From Planctomycetota bacterium (GTDB lineage Bacteria > Planctomycetota > B129-G9), in NCBI GenBank assembly GCA_030622295.1, contig JAUXGI010000012.1, positions 1 through 11,387 of the forward strand: 11,387 nucleotides of DNA, in the 5' to 3' direction. The first letter of the stretch is position 1; every line of letters starts with the position of its first letter. The translations under genes and the position numbers were made by a program. The notes below the pieces were generated by a model. It saw only the letters and a list, made by a program, of their open reading frames with translations. It ran no database searches and was not told the origin of the DNA. Shown one piece after another: positions 1-5,338 of this stretch.

Positions 1-336
1 GGGAATGAACTTGGGCTTGTCTGTTGTGCCGCTGGTGGTGGCGAACATCTCCGGGACATCGGCGGTAAGGACGCCCCGCTCGCCCCGGCACATTCGTCCT
101 ATATACTGCTCAAAGCCGGAAAACCCGCGTATCGGCACGGCGGAGCGGTAGTCTTCGAGCGACCTGATTCGGGCGAAGGAATGCTTGCGCCCGAAGTCGG
201 TGTCGGCATTTCGCTTGAGTATGGCAAAGAGTTTGCGCCGCTGAGCACCCACGGGGTCTCTGCAGGCCTCCTGGAACTCGCGCCACACATCGCGAGTCAT
301 AAAGTTGAAGGCGCCGCGAAGCAGCCACTGGAGCAT
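1..336 (-). CDS. GH3-type acyl-acid-amido synthetase, N-terminal part (runs off left edge)
   Basis: The reverse strand from the ATG at 336-334 stays open to base 1, giving the first 112 residues of a longer protein. Residues 101-105 read TSGTT, followed by KPKFIP. This is the nucleotide-binding motif of the GH3 (auxin-responsive promoter) branch of the ANL adenylating superfamily. Upstream features fit the same family: RNADTDFGRKHSF (residues 42-54), VPIRGFSGFEQYI (67-79) and a GERGVLTADVPEMFATTSGTT stretch. Plant GH3 enzymes adenylate carboxylic acids and form amides with amino acids; bacterial homologues are mostly uncharacterised, so the substrate here is unknown. The start has a strong AAGGAGGAGG ribosome site six bases upstream, in a 49-bp gap after the radical SAM stop, so it probably belongs to that operon. 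Roughly 400 C-terminal residues lie outside the window. The family call is confident; the function is inference. Confidence 0.85.
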   Translation of the reverse strand, partial: MLQWLLRGAFNFMTRDVWREFQEACRDPVGAQRRKLFAILKRNADTDFGRKHSFARIRSLEDYRSAVPIRGFSGFEQYIGRMCRGERGVLTADVPEMFATTSGTTDKPKFIP

Positions 337-385
337 CTCTCGCCTCCTCCTTACCCCCGTGTGAAATCCGCGCGCCGGCAGAACG

Positions 386-1786
386 TCACTTCTGCACTGT
401 GACCTTGTGGTTCTCGGCCCTGTAATTTTCGACCTTGTGGTCCTGCTTTGTCTCTTCGAGCGCCTGCTCGTATTCCAGCGAGGTCTTCACCACCGCGTCT
501 CTGAGCGGCGATTTGATAATGCCGTCGGCGCCGTCGTGAGTGGGGACCATGCCGTATTTCTCCACGAGGTAGGGCAGCACTTCCCTGTTGTCTATGAGGG
601 AGCACGGGCGGCGGTGGTCGTCGCAGAACGGATGGAGTCTGCGGGCTTCCTTGAAGCAGTCCGAGTTGACTACCTCCGTGAGGGTCTTCTCACGAATGTT
701 GTCTTTCGCGAAGTGGACGAACACGCAGGGCTCGACATGGCCGGTGGCCTGGACGTGGAGGTAGCGGCGTCCCCACGCTATGCAGCCCTCGGTGAACTCG
801 CCGTCGTTCCAGAAATCGAACACGAGCAGCGGTTTGGTTGTGCGGACTTTCTCCACGATATCGAACCTTTCGACGCGCTGTTGCGCGGTGGGCACGAGTT
901 CCGGCGCGGGGTTGCGCCCGATGAGGATGTACTGGAATACCCAGCCGAACGCCGCGCCGCATTCAACCATCTTGTCGTAGAAATCTTCATTCATCAGGGC
1001 GTCGTGGTTGAGGCGCGTGTGGGTGGCGGAAAAGCCGAACAGGGCGCCGTTGTCGCGCAGGCGGCACATGGCCTCTGTGATCTTGTTCCAGGCGTTGGGG
1101 CCGCGGCGGGCGTTCGTATTCTCCTCGTCGCCCTCGATGCTGATGGCGGGATAGAGGTTGCCGACCTTGGCGAGCCGTTTGGCCATCTCCTCGTCGATGT
1201 TCATGCCGTGGGTGTACATCTGGAACATGATGTCGTCGTGTTTCTCGACGAGTTCAAAGAGGTGCGGCCAGATGGTCGGCTCCCCGCCCGATATCGTGAT
1301 GAAGTATATGCCCATTTTGTCTTTGCATTCCTGCACGACGCGGTCAACTTCCTCGAACGTCAGTTCCCTTGACTTGTCGTAGTCGCCCGCGTAGCAGCCG
1401 TAGCAGGCAAGGTTGCAGCGCATGGACGGGCTGATGACTATGAAGAAGGGTGGGGGCTCGCCGTGTTCTTCGAGGTATGCGTTGCGGGCCTTGCTGCCCA
1501 GGTGCATTTCGTTGAAGAAGAGATTGACGGCGAACTTCTTTCGCGTTTCCTTGGACAGCCTGGGCAGGCTTCTCTTGGCCATCTCGAAGAGGCTGTTGAT
1601 GCCATCCCTGCGCATACGCTTCATGTGCTCGCCGCCCTGGACGGTTTTCAGCGCCAATTCTATGGCCTGGTCCTTGAACTTCTCAATCAGCGCGGTGAGC
1701 ATCTTGGGACTGCCGCTTATCGCGGGCAGCAGCGTGCTCAGCCCTTTGGCCTGGAGGTAACCCTTGATTTCCGCCAGATGCTTCAT
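386..1786 (-). CDS. Radical SAM protein with SPASM-like C-terminal cysteine region
   Basis: 466 residues. The CX3CX2C cluster of a radical SAM enzyme lies at C124, C128 and C131 (RCNLACYGCY). It should bind a 4Fe-4S cluster that reductively cleaves S-adenosylmethionine. The SAM-contacting GGEP motif is at 167-170 and SIEGD, a later barrel strand, at 216-220. After the barrel comes C335-X13-G-X4-C354, the opening pattern of a SPASM auxiliary-cluster domain, then C377, C388 and C395 in non-canonical spacing, so at least one extra iron-sulfur cluster is likely. Residues 1-110 form a mostly helical, charged N-terminal extension that I do not recognise. The lysine- and glutamate-rich tail (about 440-466) looks disordered. 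The start is fixed by AGAGGAG six bases upstream, and the ATG overlaps the hydrolase stop as ATGA. No peptide precursor is visible nearby, so peptide maturation cannot be assumed. Substrate unknown. Confidence 0.9.
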   Translation of the reverse strand: MKHLAEIKGYLQAKGLSTLLPAISGSPKMLTALIEKFKDQAIELALKTVQGGEHMKRMRRDGINSLFEMAKRSLPRLSKETRKKFAVNLFFNEMHLGSKARNAYLEEHGEPPPFFIVISPSMRCNLACYGCYAGDYDKSRELTFEEVDRVVQECKDKMGIYFITISGGEPTIWPHLFELVEKHDDIMFQMYTHGMNIDEEMAKRLAKVGNLYPAISIEGDEENTNARRGPNAWNKITEAMCRLRDNGALFGFSATHTRLNHDALMNEDFYDKMVECGAAFGWVFQYILIGRNPAPELVPTAQQRVERFDIVEKVRTTKPLLVFDFWNDGEFTEGCIAWGRRYLHVQATGHVEPCVFVHFAKDNIREKTLTEVVNSDCFKEARRLHPFCDDHRRPCSLIDNREVLPYLVEKYGMVPTHDGADGIIKSPLRDAVVKTSLEYEQALEETKQDHKVENYRAENHKVTVQK

Positions 1787-2532
1787 CGTTTACTCCTCTG
1801 ACTTGGTTTGGATGCATCGCTGCCGCTAACAGCCCGGCTATTCAAAAACGATTCGATTTTTGTGAAGGCCTTATTGCTGTGTTTTCCCTGAAGTATACTA
1901 TGATTCTTGTCCCTTATCCAGACCAGTTTTTTTTCTGTTGAAGCGAGGTGACGCATGAGATGGGTTGCGCTCTTTGCGCGGCTGGCCAGGTCGTGCGTGG
2001 AGTGCAACACCAGCGTGGGACATCCTATCTCTCCGGCGCGCTTACGCTCGCGGTGTACCAGTTGCCCCATCGTGTAAAGCGCCCGCACCGGAATACGCGG
2101 GAAGATAAGGCCCCTGCCGCTCCCTCCTATCGCAAACGTCCTGATTTCCTTCGTCAGGAGGTTCAGAATCTCCAGCATCAGGCGTTGCGGCAGGAACCGG
2201 TAGAAATAAAAGAGCGGCGTATTTATGAGAACCAGCCGGTCTACCGCATGATTCGCCGCCAGTTCCATTGCCAGCGCAGCGCCGATGGAGAATCCTACTA
2301 CACTTGTCTGCTTACGTCCAGTACGAAGTTCCTGAAATTCCCGTTCCGCCTCCGCGTACCAGTCGCGCCAGGTCACGTCGTACATGTCCCGGTAACACCT
2401 GCCGTGGCCCGGCAGGAGCATTGCGCGGCATTCCGTGCCGTGTCCCGCCAGGTATTCGGCCAGGCCGCGCAACTGTTCGGGGCAGGCCGCAATACCGTGT
2501 ATCAGGAGCGCGGCGCGGTCCGACTTCCCCAT
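1783..2532 (-). CDS. Alpha/beta hydrolase (carboxylesterase / monoacylglycerol-lipase type)
   Basis: 249 residues from the ATG at 2532-2530. The catalytic triad is readable: nucleophile S82 in GFSIG (80-84), D181 in HSTHD, and H211 in KNHS. LIHG at 10-13 supplies the oxyanion-hole region. Size and motif order resemble small bacterial carboxylesterases of the Est30 type, which cleave short- or medium-chain esters. A cap region with aromatic residues (about 105-155) should set substrate choice. The frame stays open upstream to 2664, but that start would overlap lspA by 86 bases, whereas GGGGAG lies eight bases before 2532. There is no signal peptide, so it is cytoplasmic. The stop overlaps the radical SAM start (ATGA), which argues for coupled expression. 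A run of eight A residues on the coding strand (1927-1934, codons about 200-202) is unusual for this GC content. Physiological substrate unknown. Confidence 0.87.
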   Translation of the reverse strand: MGKSDRAALLIHGIAACPEQLRGLAEYLAGHGTECRAMLLPGHGRCYRDMYDVTWRDWYAEAEREFQELRTGRKQTSVVGFSIGAALAMELAANHAVDRLVLINTPLFYFYRFLPQRLMLEILNLLTKEIRTFAIGGSGRGLIFPRIPVRALYTMGQLVHRERKRAGEIGCPTLVLHSTHDLASRAKSATHLMRHLASTEKKLVWIRDKNHSILQGKHSNKAFTKIESFLNSRAVSGSDASKPSQRSKR

Positions 2533-2578
2533 GGTGAACGCTCCCCGGCCCTCGACGATTCCCGCCCGCCTGTTGACG

Positions 2579-3154
2579 TTACCTTGCCGCGGCTTTCGAT
2601 TTCGGTTTTTCAGCCTTTGACTTTGCACGCTTCCCGCCCGATAACGGCCCGCCAAAAAGAACACGCAGAAATATCATCGCCGCTCCCACACATATGAATA
2701 CGTCCGCACCGTTGAATACGGGGTAGTCCCAGCCGAATATCTTGAAATCCAGGAAGTCACGGACATAGTGCGCATAAGTTCCGTCGGGCTTGATGAAGAG
2801 CAGCCTGTCATAGAGATTGCCGACTGCCCCGCCCAGGACCAGCCCCAGCGCCAGGTGCGTCCACATCTGCCTGCCGTCGAGCCTGAGGAGTATGAGCACC
2901 ACGGCCAGAAGCGCCAGCGCCGCCATGGCGACCAGCGTCCACGTGCTGCCCCGCAATATGCCGAAAACGCCGCCTTCGTTCCCTGCGCTGCGGATGTAAA
3001 AAAACCCCTCGCAGACTATATGCTGGTAAGGGGAAGATTGCTTGTCTGCTGCGGCCGGGTCGAAGAATCTCGCCTTCGTCGCCAGGTCTGCTGCGGCACT
3101 GAACACGGCAACAAGGAGAAAGGCGATCTTCGCTTTTCGGTCGGATTTGTTCAT
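2579..3154 (-). CDS. lspA: Lipoprotein signal peptidase (signal peptidase II)
   Basis: An inner-membrane aspartyl protease that removes the signal peptide from diacylglyceryl-modified prolipoproteins. Numbered from the ATG at 3154 (191 residues), the family blocks appear in order: ADLATK in the first membrane helix (22-27), NEGGVFG (59-65), GGAVGNLYDR (108-117), D133 in YVRDFLDF and D151 in VFNGAD, the last two being the probable catalytic pair. Hydrophobic stretches at about 9-22, 72-90, 100-114 and 152-167 match the four membrane helices. A lysine/alanine-rich tail (about 173-191) follows. The start is uncertain: in-frame ATG (3199) and GTG (3214) codons lie upstream, all with weak ribosome sites. 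I prefer 3154 because it leaves the usual ~25 residues before the first motif. It stands 46 bp before the hydrolase and may be the first gene of that string. Confidence 0.93.
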   Translation of the reverse strand: MNKSDRKAKIAFLLVAVFSAAADLATKARFFDPAAADKQSSPYQHIVCEGFFYIRSAGNEGGVFGILRGSTWTLVAMAALALLAVVLILLRLDGRQMWTHLALGLVLGGAVGNLYDRLLFIKPDGTYAHYVRDFLDFKIFGWDYPVFNGADVFICVGAAMIFLRVLFGGPLSGGKRAKSKAEKPKSKAAAR

Positions 3155-3270
3155 CAACTGTGCTGCACCCGTATAAGGACTGGGGGGTCGCGCACGCATC
3201 AGCCTGTACGACACCGCCGCGGTTCAAGGAGGCCAAGATGCGGCAGGGAGAGAGCAGGAAACAGGTTTCG

Positions 3271-3301
3271 GCTGTGCAGGTCGGTGGGGGGCACAGCCCC
3301 C
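3271..3301. other. Alternative hairpins upstream of lspA
   Basis: Two overlapping stems compete for the same bases: GCTGTGC (3271-3277) with GCACAGC (3291-3297), and GGGGGC (3287-3292) with GCCCCC (3296-3301). The second has a 3-base loop and is followed on the plus strand by TCTTTC. They could be a weak terminator, or a switchable structure in the lspA leader. No known riboswitch fold was recognised. Confidence 0.35.
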
Positions 3302-3309
3302 TCTTTCAC

Positions 3310-3367
3310 TTCCGGCCCGCATGACTTTGCAGGCGATGCCCGAAGACAGCAGGTGCGAAAGGAAAAG
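3310..3367 (+). repeat. 58-bp dispersed intergenic repeat, copy A
   Basis: Begins TTCCGGCCCGCATGACTTT and ends AGGAAAAG. It aligns without gaps to two other 58-base copies at 5082-5139 and 5173-5230. By hand count, 44 of 58 positions match the 5173 copy. The ends and the GCATGAC and CCGA blocks are best conserved. Like the others, it abuts a GC-rich hairpin. Confidence 0.75.
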
Positions 3368-3385
3368 GCCCCGACAAGTCGGGGC
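3363..3385 (-). terminator. Hairpin terminator downstream of dksA/TraR
   Basis: Reading the minus strand, GCCCCGA pairs with TCGGGGC around a 4-base loop (stem 3368-3385) and is followed by CTTTTCC. It lies 87 bases after the dksA stop. The stem is strong; the T-tract is short. Confidence 0.55.
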
Positions 3386-3471
3386 TCCTCAGCCCCTCCT
3401 TCGTCGGGATAAACTTCTGACCCCCTGGCCGTCCCAAGTTCGGAGTTCAACAGTTCAAAAGTTATGGACAC

Positions 3472-3849
3472 CTACTTAGAGGCCAGGCCGGATTCATCCT
3501 TTTCTTTGCACTTCACGCACATCTTCGTAAAGGGCAACGCCTTCAGGCGCGCCTTTGGTATCACCGCTTCGCACGATTCACACAGGCCGTATGTGTTGTC
3601 CTCTATCTTCCTGAGAGCCTCATTTATCGCGCGCAGTTCTTCTTCCTCGTTTTCTATCAGACCGAGAGTAAAATCCTGGTCGAAATTGTCCGTGCCCATA
3701 TCGGCCATGTGGTTGAAGTCGCCGCTGGCCTCATCGTGGTCCTTGTTAAGCGCGGACTCCTGCATCTTGTTGACGGAGCCGCTAAGCACATCCCTGCGCT
3801 TCAGCAGCGCCTGCTTGAACCACTCAAGTTCGGCTTTCTTAAACCGCAT
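3472..3849 (-). CDS. DksA/TraR-family zinc-finger transcription factor
   Basis: 125 residues. The C-terminal four-cysteine zinc finger is complete: C90-X2-C93 (GLCESC), then IPKARLKALPFTK, then C111-X2-C114 (CVKC). The N-terminal half (about 5-85) is charged and helical, as expected for the coiled coil that family members insert into the RNA polymerase secondary channel. An acidic turn (DNFDQDF, 54-60) sits where the functional aspartates of DksA occur, though the DXXDXA pattern is not exact. Members modulate transcription with or without ppGpp; the targets here are unknown. The start at 3849 has GGGGAGGAG seven bases upstream. The longer frame to a GTG at 3918 would begin within the promoter spacer side and is rejected. 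It is transcribed alone from the promoter at 3904-3932, with a leader of about 48 bases. I do not assign dksA itself because several paralogous subtypes exist. Confidence 0.9.
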   Translation of the reverse strand: MRFKKAELEWFKQALLKRRDVLSGSVNKMQESALNKDHDEASGDFNHMADMGTDNFDQDFTLGLIENEEEELRAINEALRKIEDNTYGLCESCEAVIPKARLKALPFTKMCVKCKEKDESGLASK

Positions 3850-3903
3850 TGATTGTCTCCTCCCCTGAGGGATATTCGTGTGACATCCATTTCGAAGTGG
3901 CGC

Positions 3904-3932
3904 ATTATACTTGCGCACAATCCCGCCGTCAA
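3904..3932 (-). promoter_or_regulatory. Sigma70-type promoter of dksA/TraR
   Basis: On the minus strand, TTGACG (3932-3927), a 17-base spacer and TATAAT (3909-3904) form a near-consensus housekeeping promoter. The predicted transcription start is near 3897, about 48 bases before the dksA ATG. This is the strongest promoter in the window. Confidence 0.82.
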
Positions 3933-3939
3933 CTAAAAT
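3911..3939 (+). promoter_or_regulatory. Candidate xerD promoter overlapping the dksA promoter
   Basis: On the plus strand, TTGCGC (3911-3916), a 17-base spacer and TAAAAT (3934-3939) give a good -10 but a weak -35. If used, it would transcribe xerD with a leader of about 190 bases that carries the palindromic element at 4015-4077, and it would compete with the dksA promoter for polymerase. Confidence 0.35.
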
Positions 3940-3976
3940 TCCAGCACGGGGAACATCAAGGGTGCATCTCTAAAAA

Positions 3977-4015
3977 GTGGGTAGAGCAATTCTGGTACCC
4001 GTGCTGGACGGGGAG
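3977..4015 (+). repeat. Direct repeat, left copy, flanking a palindrome
   Basis: Starts GTGGGTAG, contains TCTGGT and TGCTGGACGG, and ends GAG. A related 38-base copy lies at 4096-4133 in the same orientation. Most positions match with one or two indels. The pair brackets the palindrome at 4015-4077. Confidence 0.65.
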
Positions 4016-4077
4016 TCAGACCCTTCCCGTCGGGCCGATCCGCCTAAGGCGGACGGCCCTCCTCCTCAGCGTCTGAC
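4015..4077. repeat. Large palindromic element upstream of xerD
   Basis: Nested inverted repeat. The outer arms are GTCAGAC (4015-4021) and GTCTGAC (4071-4077). The inner arms are GGGCCG plus TCCGCC (4032-4044, one bulged A) and GGCGGACGGCCC (4048-4059), with a TAA loop. The 12-bp inner stem is far more stable than chance would suggest. There is no T-tract, so it is not a classic terminator. It resembles a REP- or MITE-like mobile repeat. Confidence 0.7.
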
Positions 4078-4095
4078 CCCCTTTCGTCCTGAAGT

Positions 4096-4133
4096 GTGGG
4101 TAGGCGGCTCTGGTTGCTATGCTGGACGGAGAG
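4096..4133 (+). repeat. Direct repeat, right copy, carrying the xerD ribosome-binding site
   Basis: Related to 3977-4015, sharing GTGGGTAG, TCTGGT, TGCTGGACGG and a terminal GAG. Its last bases include GGAG at 4128-4131, six bases before the xerD GTG, so the repeat appears to provide the translation signal. Confidence 0.6.
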
Positions 4134-4137
4134 CGGC

Positions 4138-5022
4138 GTGCGAGAACTGATTGAACAATTCATGCACTACCTCACCGTCGAGTGCGGCCTGAGGCCGAAC
4201 AGCCTGAAGGCGTACTCCGCGGACCTGGGCGACTTCGCCGGTTTCCTGGGCCGACGCTCGGCGGATGTGCGCCGCGTCACTGACCGCGACGTCGGAGCGT
4301 TCGTCGCCGCGGCGCGGCGGCGCGGGCTGGCGCCTACCTCCGTCGCGCGGAAACTCGTCGCCGTCAAGATGTTCTTCCGCTACCTGGCCCAGGAGCGGCT
4401 GATTGAGGAGGACGTCTCGTCCCTTGTGGAGTCGCCGCGCGCAGCAAAGACCCTGCCCGAGGTGCTCAACACCGAGGAGGTCGAGGCGCTGCTGGCCGCG
4501 CCGGATGCGTCCACGCCTCTGGGCATGCGGGACAGGGCCATACTGGAGATGTTCTACGCAACCGGCGCGCGCGCCACCGAAGTGGCCGAGATGAAGGTCG
4601 GCGACGTGAATTTCGAGTACGGGTTCGTCCTCGTGCGCGGCAAGGGAGGCAAGGAGCGGATAGTGCCCGTCGGCAGGGCCGCGCTGGACGCGCTGAGGGA
4701 TTATCTGTCCGGCGTCAGGGGCGCACTGCTGCGCGGCAAGGAGAGCGACAGGCTGTTCGTGAGCAGGACCGGCAGGCACCTCGAGCGCCAGTCCCTTTTC
4801 AATATGGTGAGGAAGCGCGCACTCGCTGCGGGAATATCGATTGACATCTCTCCGCACATGCTGCGGCACTCTTTCGCCACGCACATGCTCGCGGGCGGGG
4901 CGGACCTGCGCGCGGTGCAGGAGATGCTCGGCCACAGCGACATCAGCACCACGCAGATTTACACGCATCTGGAGAAAGACCGCCTCAAGGCGGTGCATTC
5001 CCGCTACCACCCCCGCGGCTGA
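4138..5022 (+). CDS. xerD: Site-specific tyrosine recombinase, XerD-like
   Basis: 294 residues, the usual Xer length. XerC and XerD resolve chromosome dimers at dif during cell division. The N-terminal SAM-like DNA-binding domain spans about 1-90. All catalytic residues are present: R145 (ATGARATE), K169 (GKGGKER), H240 and R243 (SPHMLRH), H266 (GHSD) and nucleophile Y275 (TTQIYTH). The C-terminal block [15 protein letters not shown] and the HSRYHPRG ending match XerD more than XerC. The GTG start at 4138 has GGAG six bases upstream. An in-frame GTG at 4096 lies inside a repeat and would add 14 unsupported residues. It is the only plus-strand gene, divergent from dksA/TraR and convergent with the efflux operon. 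Complete, with no neighbouring phage, integron or transposon genes, so a housekeeping role is most likely. Confidence 0.92.
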   Translation: MRELIEQFMHYLTVECGLRPNSLKAYSADLGDFAGFLGRRSADVRRVTDRDVGAFVAAARRRGLAPTSVARKLVAVKMFFRYLAQERLIEEDVSSLVESPRAAKTLPEVLNTEEVEALLAAPDASTPLGMRDRAILEMFYATGARATEVAEMKVGDVNFEYGFVLVRGKGGKERIVPVGRAALDALRDYLSGVRGALLRGKESDRLFVSRTGRHLERQSLFNMVRKRALAAGISIDISPHMLRHSFATHMLAGGADLRAVQEMLGHSDISTTQIYTHLEKDRLKAVHSRYHPRG

Positions 5023-5058
5023 GCAGGCCTTGCTTTTTCTCTTACCACGGATTTCCCG

Positions 5059-5073
5059 CCCCGCCTTGCGGGG
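5059..5073 (+). terminator. Candidate first terminator after xerD
   Basis: CCCCGC, loop CTT, GCGGGG, starting 37 bases after the xerD stop and followed by TCTTATACTTT. The stem is good, but the T-tract is interrupted, so it may work only partly. Confidence 0.45.
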
Positions 5074-5081
5074 TCTTATAC

Positions 5082-5139
5082 TTTCGGTTTGCATGACCTC
5101 GGAAATAATGTCCGAGAACAGCGAGCGCGAGAGGAAAAG
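5082..5139 (+). repeat. 58-bp dispersed intergenic repeat, copy B1
   Basis: Gap-free relative of 3310-3367 and 5173-5230, with conserved GCATGAC, TGTCCGAG and AGGAAAAG blocks. It stands in tandem with the 5173 copy at a 91-base period. The interval includes the hairpin at 5150-5164. Confidence 0.75.
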
Positions 5140-5149
5140 ACAGCCGAAG

Positions 5150-5172
5150 GCGGCCCTTGGCCGCTCTTTTCC
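5150..5172 (+). terminator. Rho-independent terminator for xerD
   Basis: GCGGCC (5150-5155), loop CTT, GGCCGC (5159-5164), followed by TCTTTTCC. GGAAAAGA at 5133-5140 mirrors the TCTTTTCC, so the structure is nearly symmetric and may also work on the minus strand. Confidence 0.6.
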
Positions 5173-5230
5173 TTCCGGCCTGCATGACTTCAGAGACAGT
5201 GTCCGAGGTCAGTAAGCGCAAAAGGAAAAG
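5173..5230 (+). repeat. 58-bp dispersed intergenic repeat, copy B2
   Basis: Starts TTCCGGCCTGCATGACTTC and ends AGGAAAAG. It matches copies A and B1 at about three quarters of positions, without gaps. The bases after it (ACAGCCGAAGGC) are shared with copy B1, and CTCCTCAGC further on is shared with copy A. Confidence 0.75.
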
Positions 5231-5244
5231 ACAGCCGAAGGCTG
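5220..5244 (-). terminator. Rho-independent terminator of the efflux operon
   Basis: On the minus strand, CAGCC, loop TTC, GGCTG (5244-5232) is followed by TCTTTTCCTTTT. It lies about 95 bases after the stop of the P-II-like gene. The stem is short, but the loop and T-rich tail are good. Confidence 0.6.
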
Positions 5245-5338
5245 CTCCTCAGCGCTCCGCGGCCATTTCTCTTTTCTCCTTTCCGATTCAGTTCCCCTCC
5301 TACTCGCCTACTTTCCTACTGCTTACTTTCAAGTCCTT

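Larger units (their letters stand above)
3155..3471. other. Intergenic region between dksA/TraR and lspA, structured, no gene
   Basis: No coding sequence is supported here. The plus-strand frame crossing it is a shadow of lspA. It contains, from right to left, a hairpin terminator for dksA (3363-3385), one copy of the 58-bp dispersed repeat (3310-3367), and two mutually exclusive stems around 3271-3301. I could not find a convincing sigma70 promoter for lspA on the minus strand. Either the promoter is divergent, or lspA is reached by read-through from dksA. Confidence 0.6.
5023..5338. other. Convergent intergenic region with repeats and terminators
   Basis: About 316 bases with no supported gene between the convergent xerD and efflux operons. 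It holds a GC-rich hairpin (5059-5073), two tandem copies of the 58-bp repeat, terminator-like hairpins facing both ways, and a pyrimidine-rich tract with CCTACT units every eight bases (5299-5329). A plus-strand frame from 5157 runs antisense to the efflux genes and lacks protein-like features. Confidence 0.65.

Noticed and set aside
401..441. Repeated GACCTTGTGGT (401-411 and 431-441) in the radical SAM tail
   Set aside because: Only two 11-base copies encoding HKV in a low-complexity tail, so likely local duplication without function.
407..1372. Long plus-strand frame (321 codons) opposite the radical SAM gene
   Set aside because: It is antisense to a gene with clear catalytic motifs. It shows no domain pattern, and such frames arise from third-position GC bias.
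2533..2664. N-terminal extension of the hydrolase to 2664
   Set aside because: It would overlap lspA by 86 bases, is Arg-rich without structure, and the internal ATG at 2532 has a proper ribosome site.
1948..2697. Plus-strand frame of 249 codons opposite the hydrolase
   Set aside because: Antisense shadow of the hydrolase and lspA, rich in Arg and Gln with no recognisable motif.
4138..5022. XerD-like gene as the integrase of a mobile island or integron
   Set aside because: The C-terminal blocks match housekeeping XerD, no attachment-site duplication, tRNA or cassette genes are near, and the length is standard.
4117..5094. Minus-strand frame of 325 codons opposite xerD
   Set aside because: Shadow of xerD, which has all six tyrosine-recombinase catalytic residues. 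The antisense translation is His/Arg-rich and motif-free.
3919..5338. CRISPR array
   Set aside because: The repeats are too diverged, too few and unevenly spaced, with no regular spacers and no cas genes.
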